Shown: positions 53,101 to 63,194, numbered from the stretch's first letter. The stretch is 64,000 nt of DNA from Alligator mississippiensis (GCF_030867095.1 NC_081835.1:18794501-18858500); one strand, 5' to 3'. Notes: generated by a model not told the origin, from the sequence alone. Numbers and translations: made by a program.

Positions 53101-56100
53101 GATTTATTCTGAAACACCTATTCCAGAATGACGATCTCTGACTAATTCCATGTTTGAATGCTCTTATTCTGGAAAAAGAATGGCTCATTCCAGTTGAGTG
53201 TAATCCATTTTCATAACATTAAGCTATAGAGGAACAAGATGACCTTCTTCTCAAACAAGAGAGTCAGTAGATGGGTTTATTCAGGAAAGGTTATTGTATG
53301 TTCACGTCATGCTCAGATTTAATCTGAATTAGCCTTCAAGAGTAGACCTGTGGTAACACACAGCTACCTTGAGACCTTTGTTTAATTAGAGACTGTTTTG
53401 TTCAGATAAGTCTTAAACCCAGGATGCAGGCCACTCCTCACTATTAAAGGTCCAATAACACATTTTGCAAGGTTGGGGTGTTAAGCCCAGCCTCCTGTCT
53501 CCCTTCCAGCTTATTCAGCCTCAATATCCCCTGAAATTTCAGATCTAAGATTCCTCTTTACAGTGACCAGTGTAGGTGTATGTTGTTCAGCAGCTATCAC
53601 ACACTTCTCCAGCAGCAGCTGAATTTTAAGGGGTGGGAAAAGCAGTCCTTACACTTCATAAAGTTAGTGAACTATTTTAGGAGGGATGGTGTGACAGAAA
53701 AAACCATTGTGGTGAAGGGAGCCCAGGAGGTAACTACTCTTTATGATGGTGCTTTTCACATACCTTTAATTCAGTCATTGATTAATATGATCTTCCAGTT
53801 TAATCAGATACAGACTGTAAGAGACACGTTATATATATTTAAAAATAACACAATGACCACCTTTTATTATGAGCAGCTTTGCTCATTTTGGGCAGCATGA
53901 CTGGCAAATTCAAGCTAAAGGAAGTGGCAGTTTCATAACAATGGGAATGAAATATTGTGAATGAAATGGAAAAGAGAATGAACTCCCATCAAAGCTCTGG
54001 CTGGGGAATTGTGCTTTGGCCAAGGGCCAAATTCTGATTGCTGTTGGCTTCAGGGGGAGCAGGTTTCTCTTGTGGGATGTTATAGGATAAGCTGACTCTT
54101 TAAAGGGTGAGGATATAACTTTACTGATGCTGAGTGCAGCTTGCTTCCCCAGATGAAGGAAGTGAATCCATGGGTGACTTGAGGCAGAACCAAGTTTCCT
54201 GGGAGATATAAAAGTTGGTTTGGTGGAGCCAGGAGGGCTGTGTAAGGTGTGCTCTGTAGAAGTGCTCTCCCTGGTTGAGAGATCTAGGGAATGAAGGCCA
54301 GCGGTGAGCAGGAGCAGGGGAGGTAAGCCTGCTGGAGGAAAGTCTTTGCTGGGATGGGGCTTGGAGCTATCTGCTAAGGGCGTTGACCAGCTGAGAAGCT
54401 TGGATGGAGGTTCTGAGTCCGAGATTAATTAATCGGATATCTGAACTCAGACAGCGAGTGGGAAAGCCCCGGCTGTGGAATTTGTTTCATTACGTAAAAA
54501 GTGGAAACTGAGGCGGCAGCAGGATCCCAACCCAGGTTAGGTAGGCCCCTCTAGGTAGAGCTGGTGATGGTCCTAGATAGTGATGTTAGCATCCTCCGAA
54601 GTGGAATTACTGACTGCTCCGTGCTGTGTTTTTTTTTTTTGTCATGTGCTCTAGGATGCTTTGGTCCCTTGCTGGCTGGACGTCATCCAGCTTCTTGGGT
54701 TCTGTGCGTGTTTCTGTGTTCCTCTGCTGTCCCTTAACTTTCAGTCTAAGCATGCACACACTTTGCCTTTGGTCCCCCTGCTAAAGTGGAAACTGTGGAA
54801 GCTGAGGGACTTGTCTTGTGGTTGTATCTGTGACTGACTATGTAAGAAGTTAGACAATAGATTTGTGTGGAATGGTTTGGATAGGAATGATCCAGCCTAA
54901 TATGGGGAGTTGGAGTAGATGGCCTCTGGAGGTCCCTTCTAGTTCCCTCTCTCTCTGATTCTACCAAGCCGAATGCATCTCCGAATGTGGCTGTTTTATC
55001 CCAGGTTTGTGTCCTGACATGTCACTGACTTGAACAGGACACCCACGTAGCACTGAAGCTCAATAGATCAAGTGGAGACTAGCAACAAAGGGGGTACAGT
55101 TGACACTGACACCTGCTTCCCTTCTGACCTCTTCTCTTCCCCTCTCTCTTGCAGCCTTCTAGGCCCCAGACAGGTCTCTGCTTCCCTATTGAAATATGAT
55201 GAGCTGATAAACCAGCCTGATGAATCTGGCATTGCAGCCAGCTACCTAATACCCAACTCCTTCACATAATACCCTGCACCTCTGCTGTGGCGTGAGTGCA
55301 AGTAACTTGAGTCACAGTGCAGGGTGACAAGAACCTCAGCAGGGCTCTGGCAGGGTCAGGGCAGGGTAAAGCTTCAGCTTTTGGGGAGGGTGGTGGAAAG
55401 GGCAACACATTCAGAGCTGTGTTTGAAAGGTGGGGAGCCTGCTGATGAGTGTGGGGTGAGGGAAGAAATTAGCAATGCTGAAGGGATGAGTCGCACTGAC
55501 ATGCATCCTCCCACATACAGGAAGTAATGCTTAGTAAATGTCTAGGAAATGTGTGGAAGGGATCATTGCTCAGAGACAAAGCATGTTTAAAGGGGAGGGG
55601 AGAGGAGGATGACTAGGAGAGAGAGGGTAAAGCTGAGCAAAAAGAGGGTATCGGGAAATATTTGCCAACAGTGAGATCTTGGAGGCTGTAGCAGTTCCTG
55701 AGGGCAGTGCCAGGAGCCCCATTGTTTGGGACAAAGTCCTGGGGAACAGACTGAAGAGATCAGCCTCTCAGTTGGGGGCATTCCAGGGAGATGGACGTGA
55801 TGCCGCCTACGGGTTCTGCATCTGACTTCTGTGACTCAGGCTAAAAAACAAGTAGATTTCAGGGTGCTCAGCTGGAGATGCCTTGAAGAGACCTGGTGGT
55901 TGGAAAGGGCTGGCCAGCCACACACCCTTCAAATCGGGCAAATCTCTGAGATGATTCAAGTGAGGAACCCCAAATGGCTAGGTCTTGATGGGTAGAGAGG
56001 TCAATCCATCAAACGTCCAGGTCTCAGAACTCAGTGGGTGTTTGAATCCTCAGTGGGACCTGAATTGTGCAGAGAGCAAAACCAGCAACCTCAAAGCGAA

Positions 56101-59100
56101 ACGCATCTGAACTTAGCATTGTGGGGTGGACCCTCCTGTAAAATAGCTGGCAGAACAGAATCCTCTCCAGGATTTCCAGAGCTCCATGAGTTCCTGCTCG
56201 CCCACGTGTGTGGAGGGGACTCTGGGCTTAGCATGCAGGCAGGTGGGGATGCTGGTGGCAAGTGGAAATGTTAAATCGATTAGCAGTGAGCGTGAGGACT
56301 CCTGAGTCTGCTTCCATCTCACTGACTTCTTGCCCCAGAGGAGCAGCTCAGGTTTCAGTTGGATGCTGCCCAGTAAAGCAGGAGCCTGTTGGGAGGGAGC
56401 GGATCAGTTCTCAGAGAGCTTTGATCTGGGTGGCATGGTGGGAGGCAGCAATCCATCAGCCTCCCTGAGGATTCATCCCTAGTGTTTCTGGTTCTGAAAA
56501 GACGAGTGAAGCTGAGAATTACATGGAGCTTTAACCCTTTGGGAACTGATTGATCCCTAGTGCTTTAATGCCTTTCGGAAAGGCCAGTAACAAGCCTTGA
56601 AAGGGAGGGGGAGGTGCCAAGAGGAGTTTTAGCTGCTTAGGGTTCTTGCTTCTTTTCTGCCCCTGGGCATCTGCCGGCCTTTCTGCTGTGCCCCATCTTC
56701 CCTCTGCTGCTGCTTTTCACCTCTCTCTTTCTCTCTGGCCGGGAGCCACAAGTGGGGAAGCCTGGGGAGGGGTGCAGAGAAGCTGGATAGAGGCTTGAGT
56801 GTCTCTGTGCAGGCCAGTTGAGCAGCTGATCCTTGCTCCTGGTAGACCAGGATCTGACAGTGGCCAATGCCTCAGTTTTCAGGGAGAGGCCAACCTTCCT
56901 CTCCCATAGTGCGCCAGGGCAGGCAGGATTTCTGCAGTTTGCAGTGGAGCAAAGGCACAAAGTACAAATGCCTCTGAGAGAGGCCAGGAAAGTGCATTAA
57001 ACTTTCACCACTTGTCAGTACCCTTGATTTGGCATCTGCCTTGCCTTTGCATTTGCAGTCCTTTGATCTGTGCCAGGTCCTGCCATTTAAGCAGCATCTG
57101 GCTAGTGGGACAGCTGCTGTGTAACAGCAAACAAGAAAGGATGGCTGCAGATGGATTGGCTTCAGAGGAGAGTGCTTGGAAACGCTGAGGCCAGACTGCA
57201 GGTGTAGAAGAGCATCTCGTGGCTTGTGTGGTCACTCACTGCTCTTGCAGCCGTCTTGGATCCTAGCAAACCCTCCCTGCTTTGCCAAAGAGGAGAGCTC
57301 ATCAGATAGCCTTTATCTCCTTCCAGCTTTGGCGCTCTTGAGCTGAGCTGCACATCAGTCCATTTCAATGACTCAATGCACTGTCTCTGGTGTAGAGAGT
57401 TGCTGGCAGCATGGAGGTGTGCCATGTGCACTTCAGACTGTCAGGCAATCTGTCCACTGAGGCCAGCTGTAGGGCTCTTGATAAGACCCTGGGTGGGGGG
57501 GCGGAGATGGGAGAGACCCCAAGTGAGCCCACATCACAGGCCGTTATGAAAACTGTAGGTTTACATTTATGGTAAGCTGCAGGAGTAGACACACTGTGAG
57601 CATAGAAAGCAGCCTCTGGGAGAAAAAAGAGGCAGCTGTGCCTGATTTCTAATGTACAGCTAATGATGAGAGAGACTGAAAGAAGTCACTTGCCAGCTAC
57701 TAGGGAATTTATCCAGGACACCTTTGTTGTTACCATGAGGGCAGGAAAGATTGACTGACTTCTTGCTGTGGGAGGAAACGGGGGGGACAAGAATAGGTGG
57801 GTTGCAGAGGCATCATTTGAGAGCTGTGGAGTATCCAAGATGATAGCAGCTCTCAGGGGTAACACTCTTCCCAGCCCCCAGCAAAGCACCCGATCCAGCA
57901 GCCACGAGTGCAGGAAGTGTCATTCGGAGGCTCCTCTCACAGACACACAGGCTATAAGGCATCCAGACAGCCGCCTCCTGCTGTGCTTGATGAAGCGTCC
58001 ACTCTGGCAGTCAGGCAACGAGACAAGGCCTTGGGGATGACAGATGATGGCTTCTATATTCATTAATAACAGCCAGAACCTGGAGATAGGCCATGGGTGG
58101 GGGGGCAGCATATTCATTTCTAGGTGTGGGAGACCCCTTTCTGTTGCTTAGTGTGAGGAGAAGGGCTTAATTCATATGGCAGCACTAATAGGAGCAGCCT
58201 TCTGAGCAAGACAGAGAGACTGATTCATCTGGGGATGAATATGGGTCTGGAGTCAGATGCCTGGCAGCAATTGGGAGTTGATCTTACAGATGCTGTGTTT
58301 GCCTGGGACATCTCAGAGTTTCTCATGGGGGTTGGAAGAGGAGCCCTGAGCTGATTTGACTTCACTGCTGTGATATTTGGCACCTCTTCTCTTTTACATT
58401 TCCCAGGCTGCGGGTTTCTTCCCAAAACACCACACACTCCAGCTTTTGCAGATCAGCCACTCTGCAGTGGTTTCTAGGTCTTGGGGTGCAGATGTACGGA
58501 CTTCACATAGCCCCTGTTTCTCACTGTTATTCCCTTCAGTTACCTCCTTTTCCCAATGCCCTGGAAGTTTGGTAAACTAGGAAACGTTTGTGAGGTGACA
58601 GCTATACTCTGAGGGGCTTTGCAGCCCATATTTTGCCCTCCATGATAGCCAAGTCCATTTGGCTTTCAGTGGAGATGCTCATGAGAACAGGATTTTTACT
58701 CATTTTCCCCCAAGTTTGGTAGTGGGTGAATATGTGTTGCAGCTTGGTATCTGTCCAAGCCCTGTATGAAATAAATCTCTGGATCTCAGCCAGGTTCCTG
58801 GTGCCTTCAACACACCCGCGAAACACTGCCATCAGAGCTAGCACTAATTTTGTGCCCCTGGTCGGTAGGTTCATTGGAGAAGCCTGGTAGAGAAAGAGCT
58901 GGGGGGAATTAGGTGGACCCAGGGCAGAAAGTACATGCTGTGGCCCTCCCTCTATCTGCCATTCAGGTGCATCTCTCTCAAACAGACTTCATGCTATTGA
59001 ATGGACCTAGCGCTCTCTCATATATTTTTGTGACCAACAGCCCACACTTTTAAATCCCCAGCAATCTGTGCTGCTAAGAGGAGAGAAACATGAGGAGGGA

Positions 59101-61757
59101 GCTACAGGCCTCTCCCCTAGTCTTCTAGGGCTCCACAATTGCTTGTGACAGATTCCTAACAGGGCGTCTCTGGTGTCTGTTTTAGACTACAGCTTTCAGG
59201 TGGCCTCTCAGAAGTCCCTGCTGAGAGAGAATGGGACACAGGTGAAGAACAGCTGGGAAACGGCAACCCTGCACGTGTCGTCGGATTCGGTTGAGCCTGA
59301 CCCACACGTGGCTTTCTCCAGCACCCTAGAGGAAGAGGAGGGGCTGCTTCCCATAAATCACTCAAAGGGAGGGCCAGAGAGTAGCAAGACCGACTGGCCA
59401 AAGGTCATGTCTTCAGAAGTAGCTGGCCAGGAGGACTCCTTGTTGTCCCTCCTATTTTCCACAGCCTCCAGCAGGCTGGGGGTTGTGACAAAGGGAACAA
59501 TAGAAAGGCCGGAGGAGGACTCTGCTCCTGAGCACACCTCTTCAGGCTTTGACCTAGGGAGCAGCATGGGCCCAAGTCTGCTGCCTGTGTCCTCCCTCTT
59601 GTCTACCACCACTGCAGGATCCCAGGCAGTCTCAGAAGACCCTTTTGAGATGACTTCTAGAAATACAGGGGTGATGGGAGCAGGCATGGAGCTCACAGAG
59701 AGCACAGCAACAGCCGAGCTGGGAAATCCCACAACAGAGGCTGGAGGAGAGCTCACGCAGCCCACCATGCTGACTGGAATGGAGCAAACCGAGGAGGCTG
59801 CTGAGATAACAGCATCTCCTGGAGGTGGTTCCCCAAATACCAAGACTGTATCTGAGAGTCCACCTGGCTCCTGGAACCTCAGCTCCTCCTCCGCTCCCTG
59901 GGACAGTGCTGACAGCTCGGCCCCAACCCCTGCCCCGAACAGCACCCAGCTGGCGACTACACCAGTGATGGAGGACAGCTTTGCACCACAGACTGAGGAC
60001 AGCCCTGCAGCTGTGATGCCAACAGAGATGCCCTGGAATTCCCCTCAGGTACCACGCTGTGGGGTAGAGGGTGGGCTCCACATGAAGGTGCCTGGTTACT
60101 AACCCATCATCCTTGCCTGTCCTTGCTTTCAGCTGCCCCAAAATGCAGCTGATGGAAATAGTCGCTGGGGATTTCTCCTTCCCCACCCCTTCCTCAAGCA
60201 ACCCTCCAAAAATGTTGCAAGGGACATTTTCCTTCCTTTGTGCCATATCCGGGGGGGGGGGGGTGCCTCCTCGCTGCAATGCACTGCAGCGTTGTGCTGG
60301 CAGAGCTGAAGCTTTGGCAGCTGAATTTGTCTGCATTTACACATACATAGTCCCTGTAAACCCAGTGCTCTTGCAGGTGGTGTTACACTACATCTCTGAG
60401 TGCCAGAACCCTCTCAGGCCTAGTGCGTACTAGGCTAACCTGCCAGCAGTAGCCTGTTGGTAGACAGCAGCTTGTTCACACCTCCCGACTCCACTAAGCC
60501 GCTGTGCTGGCAGGGCGTGAAGTGCACCCTCGGAAATCACCAGCTTCTGAAGAGACTGGCAGAAGGGACGTGCATGTCCACACCTGCCAGCTGCCAGGTT
60601 GGTCATGTGTGGCAGCAGCAGCTGCCTTTCTGTCAGTGAAGTGTGGTTACCATGCTAGCAAAAGGAGCAGCTTTGAGTGTAGATGCAAGTTCATTTGGCA
60701 AAACTCCATAATGTAGACCAGACCTCAGGTGCTGAGGAGTCACCAAGAAACCCATGAACAGGGGTTTTCTGTTTCTGAGGACTGCCTATGCTTATCCTGG
60801 CCTTTGGGCAGCAAAAGCTCCTTGTGAGCCCATTTTTACCTTTCAGGCTGTTTTGCTGGGCATGCGAGTAGTCCAAGCACCTCTGAGGTGAATGGGGACG
60901 ATGGAGTTAATCTTTGCTGCCTCCATTTGCCTGGCCAGGTGCAAGGCTTGTGAAAGGGCTGTGTGTGCAGATTTCTGCTGGGAGGCTTCTCAGAAGGGCT
61001 CTTAGTGGGGTGGGAGGGGCAGGGGGCTGTACATAGACATGCCTGTGGCTGAGGCAGGATGGTCCAGTGGTTAGAGCTCTAGCATGACCTGTGGAAGACC
61101 TGGATTCAAGCAGCTATGTGAAGACCGTGAGGCTGCTGGTTAGGGTTTCTGTTATGATAATGTGCAGGCCACCCACAGAATGAGTCTAGTTACCAAAAAA
61201 GAGATAAGTGGTTAAGTCATTTGAGTGTTTAGCTCTGTTCACAAGGTAATAAAGGAGATAGGTGTCCATCTCCCATCACTTGCAATTAGCCCTAATTGCC
61301 CTACCCTGTGCCTGTTGTCAGCCTCAGTAAAGCCACAGAGGAGTGAATGCTTCATGAGAGAGCTCCAGTCTGGCAGGACTGGGGCACATGGACATGGCGG
61401 TGCCCTGTCCCTGCTCTGTGGATTCACAGAGGACTGCAGTCTACTACCACTCAGATAAAAAGGAAATGCCTTTTCTGTGTGTGTCTATTCCAGTCTGGCG
61501 AGAGGCATTGAATCCCCTCCAGAAACAGGATATGGGAACACATATATGTTTCTCCAAGGATTCAGATACCTGCCTGGCATAGAGCACAGCCTCTCTTCCT
61601 TCTCTCAATCTGCTTTTGTGCTTGCAGCAGGGAGATGCATTTTCTTTCCAAACCCAGCTGTATATGTGCTTTGTCTTTCTAGGTGATCTGCAAGGACTGG
61701 AGTAACCTGGCAGGGAAAAACTACATCATCCTGAACATGTCGGATAACATCGACTGT
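32104..61757 (+). CDS. PODXL2: PODXL2 (endoglycan), CD34-family sialomucin; 3' exons beyond the window
   Basis: Type I membrane sialomucin; the family carries sulfated tyrosines and O-glycans and serves as an L-selectin ligand. Exons seen: 32104-32155, 47383-47646 (alternative acceptor starts it at 47353), 59186-60048, 61683-61757. All junctions are GT-AG and phases agree (1, 1, 0, 0), giving 418 or 428 residues so far. In order: hydrophobic signal peptide MKLLLLLCQTLGMLLAW; acidic segment with EGLTSTSL, LEPLD, SEENEESRILQPPQYFWED and LNDSSLDLGPATDY, near-identical to human, with both human sulfation-site tyrosines (Y97, Y118) conserved; a Ser/Thr/Pro-rich mucin segment with N-glycosylation motifs NGT, NHS, NLS and NST; then VICKDWSNLAGKNYIILNMS, the start of the cysteine-containing stalk domain. 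The rest of that domain, the transmembrane helix and the cytoplasmic tail are missing because the window ends. The human glutamate tract is nearly absent. Confidence 0.93.
32156..34202 (+). other. PODXL2: PODXL2 intron 1, first part
   Basis: The start of a 15-kb first intron (to 47382, or to 47352 with the other acceptor). No exon, RNA gene or repeat recognised in this part beyond short A and T runs. Confidence 0.5.
34203..34412. mobile_element. hAT-Charlie-like MITE with terminal inverted repeats
   Basis: Begins CAGTGGTTGCCAGACAG and ends AGCTTGAGAACCACTG. These are inverted repeats of the CAGTGGTTCTCAA type that mark many hAT-Charlie elements. At about 210 bases with no coding capacity it is a non-autonomous MITE. 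The flanking 8-mers CCATAGGG and CTCAAGGG could be a decayed target-site duplication, matching at 5 of 8 positions. Confidence 0.72.
34413..40960 (+). other. PODXL2: PODXL2 intron 1, middle part
   Basis: About 6.5 kb with no supported exon. Open frames are short and without recognisable domains. Local pyrimidine-rich (about 40340-40480) and purine-rich (about 37590-37830) stretches are the only compositional features noticed. Confidence 0.45.
40960..41045 (+). repeat. MIR-like SINE fragment
   Basis: AGTGGCAGAGCTAGCACTAA, AGTCCCGAGACCCTGGTTCT, then CTAACCGCTGTGC matches the 3' half of MIR (usual form AGTGGCAGAGCCGGGATTCG.. through TTAACCACTAYGCTAT). Confidence 0.6.
41380..41545 (+). repeat. 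Interspersed repeat containing CCTGTAAGGTGCAT
   Basis: CATCCGATGAAGTGGACTCA, TGAAACTCTCTCGAG, then TTAGCCTGTAAGGTGCATAT and GACTTCTGCCTGACTTC. It corresponds to a common turtle and crocodilian repeat with the words GATGAAGTGG..TATAAGGTGC, and shares its tail with 9085-9215. Confidence 0.6.
42495..42565 (-). repeat. Old MIR/L2-type repeat, minus strand
   Basis: GGTGAGCCCTTCAGGGCAGG then GGCTGCGTGTTGG and GGGCTTGGTGCAATG is the antisense form of the family seen at 10698 (usual antisense form GCTCTTTGGGGCAGGGACTG..CACAATGGGG). Confidence 0.55.
42566..44119 (+). other. PODXL2: PODXL2 intron 1 segment
   Basis: About 1.5 kb; no exon or clear repeat recognised. An A/T-rich part begins near 43860. 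Confidence 0.45.
44130..45060 (-). mobile_element. Old CR1/L3-like LINE, minus strand
   Basis: On the minus strand the usual CR1 order is readable. MVLKYADHTKLGGIVN (about 44925) stands for the RT FADDTKLGG motif, then TKCKVVHLGTNNKN, then the C-terminal region whose antisense words are GTATTTATAGACAATC..CTCTCAGCCTTCATT and TTGGAAGGTTGTTCCAGAAC. It carries more decay than the CR1s at 4306 and 17206 and belongs to a different, older subfamily; 5' truncated. Confidence 0.85.
45061..45835 (+). other. PODXL2: AT-rich PODXL2 intron 1 segment
   Basis: Noticeably AT-rich compared with the rest of the window. It could be further relics of old LINE sequence, but no coding motif is readable. Confidence 0.4.
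45836..45985 (+). repeat. Old MIR/L2-type interspersed repeat
   Basis: TCTCTGCCCCAAAGAGCTCA then CAATTTATTGGTAGC matches the core CCTGCCCCAAAGAGCTTACA of the family seen at 10698 and 20806. Confidence 0.6.
45986..47352 (+). other. PODXL2: PODXL2 intron 1, last part
   Basis: No exon or recognised element. A CACACAC plus poly-A run lies near 46048-46068. Confidence 0.45.
47383..47646 (+). CDS. PODXL2: PODXL2 coding exon 2 (acidic, sulfotyrosine)
   Basis: 264 bases. It encodes EESASEGLTSTSLVEFAMM, LEPLDSSEQTSPETVEPEL, PGSGFASEENEESRILQPPQ, YFWEDGGELNDSSLDLGPAT. The blocks EGLTSTSL, SEENEESRILQPPQYFWE and LNDSSLDLGP are identical or nearly identical to human endoglycan. The first sulfation-type tyrosine lies in an acidic setting; the second follows at the start of exon 3 (TDYS). 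A second in-frame acceptor 30 bases upstream (exon then starts at 47353) adds ten residues, GTLCICLVSS. Both acceptors have pyrimidine tracts. GTAGGT donor. Confidence 0.92.
47647..47854 (+). other. PODXL2: PODXL2 intron 2, first part
   Basis: The start of an 11.5-kb intron (47647-59185). Unique sequence. Confidence 0.6.
47855..47920 (+). repeat. 66-bp exact direct repeat, copy A
   Basis: The 66 bases beginning GGAATTTCCATGAGCCAAGG and ending CCTTGCCCTTCTTTTC are identical, base for base, to 49132-49197. Here the right flank continues in the same pyrimidine-rich style, so this is probably the source copy. Confidence 0.95.
47921..49131 (+). other. PODXL2: PODXL2 intron 2 segment between the duplicated 66-mers
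   Basis: About 1.2 kb with no recognised exon or transposon. The last 250 bases become CA/TG-rich (CACATGC-like words). Confidence 0.5.
49132..49197 (+). repeat. 66-bp exact direct repeat, copy B
   Basis: Identical to 47855-47920. It interrupts a CA-rich, ACATGC/ACATAC-like stretch that resumes on both sides (CTTGAAAACATG before, ACATACG after), so it looks like the inserted copy. It has no inverted repeats, poly-A tail or target duplication of its own. Confidence 0.95.
49198..50615 (+). other. PODXL2: PODXL2 intron 2 segment
   Basis: CA-rich to about 49470, then ordinary AT-rich intron. No exon recognised. Confidence 0.5.
50616..51770 (-). mobile_element. RTE-like LINE fragment, minus strand
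   Basis: On the minus strand a non-LTR reverse transcriptase is readable in order: FVNYVKAFDHEIPWKAF (about 51610, the F-DYxKAFD motif), GGHMANLQYADDTVLIRG (about 51340, the YADD motif), then KTKITVVNDEHDPNNNIIIN followed by a YLG-like end. Near 50690, LTWIDDIKCCGRNDPVWK fits the C-terminal RWxDDI..W motif of RTE-clade ORFs. The YADDT form and tail separate it from the CR1s here (FADDT). Several stops; long dead. Confidence 0.8.
51771..52440 (+). other. PODXL2: PODXL2 intron 2 segment
   Basis: No exon or repeat recognised; mixed unique sequence. Confidence 0.45.
52450..52570 (+). repeat. tRNA-derived SINE head
   Basis: TTTTAGTGGTTCCTCTGGTG (A-box region) followed about 30 bases on by CCCCAGGTTTGATCCTGG (B-box region), in tRNA spacing. 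It does not fold as a good tRNA, so a SINE is preferred. Confidence 0.6.
52571..54870 (+). other. PODXL2: PODXL2 intron 2 segment
   Basis: About 2.3 kb, no exon recognised. A patch at 53095-53215 with TTATTCTGAA, ATTCCAGAAT and TTATTCTGGAAA words looks like a weak MITE relic related to the one at 27190-27570, but no full inverted repeat could be drawn. Confidence 0.4.
54875..54967 (+). repeat. CR1 3' tail fragment
   Basis: GGAGTAGATGGCCTCTGGAG then GTCCCTTCTAGTTCC and TCTGATTCTACC matches the CR1 3' UTR (GGACTAGATGACCTCTTGAG, GTCCCTTCCAGCC, TATGATTCTATG). Confidence 0.85.
54968..59185 (+). other. PODXL2: PODXL2 intron 2, last part
   Basis: About 4.2 kb of unique-looking sequence. No exon or clear mobile element recognised. 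Confidence 0.45.
59186..60048 (+). CDS. PODXL2: PODXL2 coding exon 3 (mucin domain)
   Basis: 863 bases, open throughout. It begins DYSFQVASQKSLLRENGT and ends AVMPTEMPWNSPQ. Ser, Thr, Pro and Glu dominate, with repeated TE/TES motifs, as expected for a heavily O-glycosylated mucin stalk. Conserved islands are EEEEGLLPINHSK (human EEEEEELLPVNGS) and SSMGPSLLPVSS (human SSMGPSLLLPS). N-glycosylation motifs are NGT, NHS, NLS and NST. The long glutamate run of human endoglycan is reduced to four residues. TTTTAG acceptor, GTACCA donor. Confidence 0.93.
60049..61682 (+). other. PODXL2: PODXL2 intron 3
   Basis: 1634 bases. It contains a G13 run (60251-60263) and a tRNA-derived SINE (61050-61140). 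Confidence 0.7.
61050..61140 (+). repeat. tRNA-derived SINE
   Basis: GGATGGTCCAGTGGTTAGAG (A-box region) and GAAGACCTGGATTCAAGC (B-box region) lie at tRNA spacing. Words like TGGTCCAGTGGTTAGAG are typical of a widespread reptile SINE. Confidence 0.75.
61683..61757 (+). CDS. PODXL2: PODXL2 coding exon 4 (start of stalk domain)
   Basis: 25 whole codons: VICKDWSNLAGKNYIILNMS then DNIDC, which matches human endoglycan except for SD in place of TE. Two cysteines start the juxtamembrane globular domain. GTAAGT donor; the following exon (EVFRQH in human) was not found before the window ends. Confidence 0.97.
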
Positions 61758-62655
61758 GTAAGTCAGACACAAGCGACCATACTAGAATGAGAGGAAAGGG
61801 GACTTACAGTGTCAGATACTAATGCTGAGCTGTCACTATTGCAGAGGCCAGCAAAAGGTTTGTTAGAGTGACGGATTCCAGGAGGGGTAGGATGTTTTCC
61901 AGGGCTGGCACAAGTAGATAGTGCAGTGATTGCTGCGGTTGTGAAACTGCAGTTCTTGTATATTGTGTGCATCTCTCTTCCCTTTCTGGTGTTTAACAGG
62001 TAAGATAGTAGAGGTAGGACTTAGAAACTGAATTTTTCAACCCAGAAAGTCTTTGTCACAGATCTCCAAATGAGTTTCTAAAAGGATGCTTGCTAATTTT
62101 TTCTGGATGCCCTTTACAAGTGCTTCATAGGCAAAGAAGACTGTAAAGGCCTCTGGACCAATCTCTTGTGTACACAGGTAGGCATTTACCCAAAGAGTGC
62201 CCAGCATTGCCACTTCAAACCCTCACATATATCTACAAGGCATAAAACCAGAAATGCTTCACCTGACCTCATACCTCAGCCTGAAACTGATGTAAGGAGC
62301 ATAGGCGTTTCAATTTTGAGACCACCCTTCTCAGGTAATTGTACCTAGGAAAGACCTATCACGATTTACATAGAAGAGTCTCAAAGTACTTCTCAGAAAT
62401 TCAGAGAGACAGTCAAAATCATTTTTAATAATTCCAGTTCCTGGTAGATAGACCCCAGGCAATAAACACTAGGTATTGCAGAAATGAATAAATGCATTTT
62501 ATCCAGTTCATAGTATTTATAAAGGCCTTTTTAGTTAGTTTCTCTCATTATTGGCTGAACAGAAGAGCAATACCATCCTTTTAAAATGGTTTGTGTATAA
62601 CCATTGGGGAAATTAGATATCTGGCTTTTGGCTAACTTTCATTTGTTTCATGAGA
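61758..62655 (+). other. PODXL2: PODXL2 intron 4, first part
   Basis: No exon or repeat recognised before the repeat at 62660. Confidence 0.5.
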
Positions 62656-62659
62656 ACCA

Positions 62660-62840
62660 ATGATTTTGTATGTGATATCTCTTATTGGATCAACTGCATG
62701 GTTGGAATAGATTTAGACAAGCTTTCAAATGCAGTGCATTCTTCTTCAGGGCTGAGTCAGGCTTACCTAAATCTATCCCAGTCGTGCAGTTGGTCCCACA
62801 CAAGATGTCACCTACAAAAAATCCTTGTCTCTCACCCTAG
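62660..62840 (+). repeat. Interspersed repeat with TATCTCTTATTGGATCAACT
   Basis: The better of two copies of this family (other at 28840): GTGATATCTCTTATTGGATC, AACTGCATGGTTGGAATAG, GACAAGCTTTCAAATGCAG, TTCTTCAGGGCTGAG. Past about 62770 the words turn antisense (AATCTATCCCAGTCGTGCAG, TTGGTCCCACACAAGATGTC), which may mean a palindromic end or a nested inverted copy. Confidence 0.6.
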
Positions 62841-63014
62841 TATTTCCTAGAACATGGAATTCATGGCTACAACATCACTCTAGCACTACCACACTTCAGT
62901 TGTCATGATTTGTGGATGTTCACTGCAGTGCTAGTTGGTGTAACATTTATGAAAATGAACATCCATCCCGTTCATTCTTTCTTTGTGTCAAGCCTCTCCC
63001 CAGCTTCCTGATGT

Positions 63015-63185
63015 TAATAAATATCGGCTAGGTTTTACAGCTGAAGAAATTGAAGGTCAGGCAGGAGAACTGGCAGGCCAATGGTCTGGCAGCCAGTCAG
63101 TGGCAAAACTAGGACTAGGACTTAGATCCCCAGGCTCCTACACTTGTGCTTTTAGCTATAGGACCATCCAGCCGGAAAGATAAAG
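63015..63185 (+). repeat. MIR-like SINE
   Basis: TTTTACAGCTGAAGAAATTG, then GTCAGTGGCAAAACTAGGAC and TTAGATCCCCAGGCTCCTAC follow the 3' two-thirds of MIR (TTTTACAGATGAGGAAACTG..AGTGGCAGAGC). Confidence 0.7.
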
Positions 63186-63194
63186 CTTGGTGTC

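Noticed and set aside
59358-60336. Long minus-strand open frames opposite PODXL2 exon 3
   Set aside because: They mirror the Ser/Thr/Pro-rich mucin exon; conservation, splice phase and motifs support only the plus strand.
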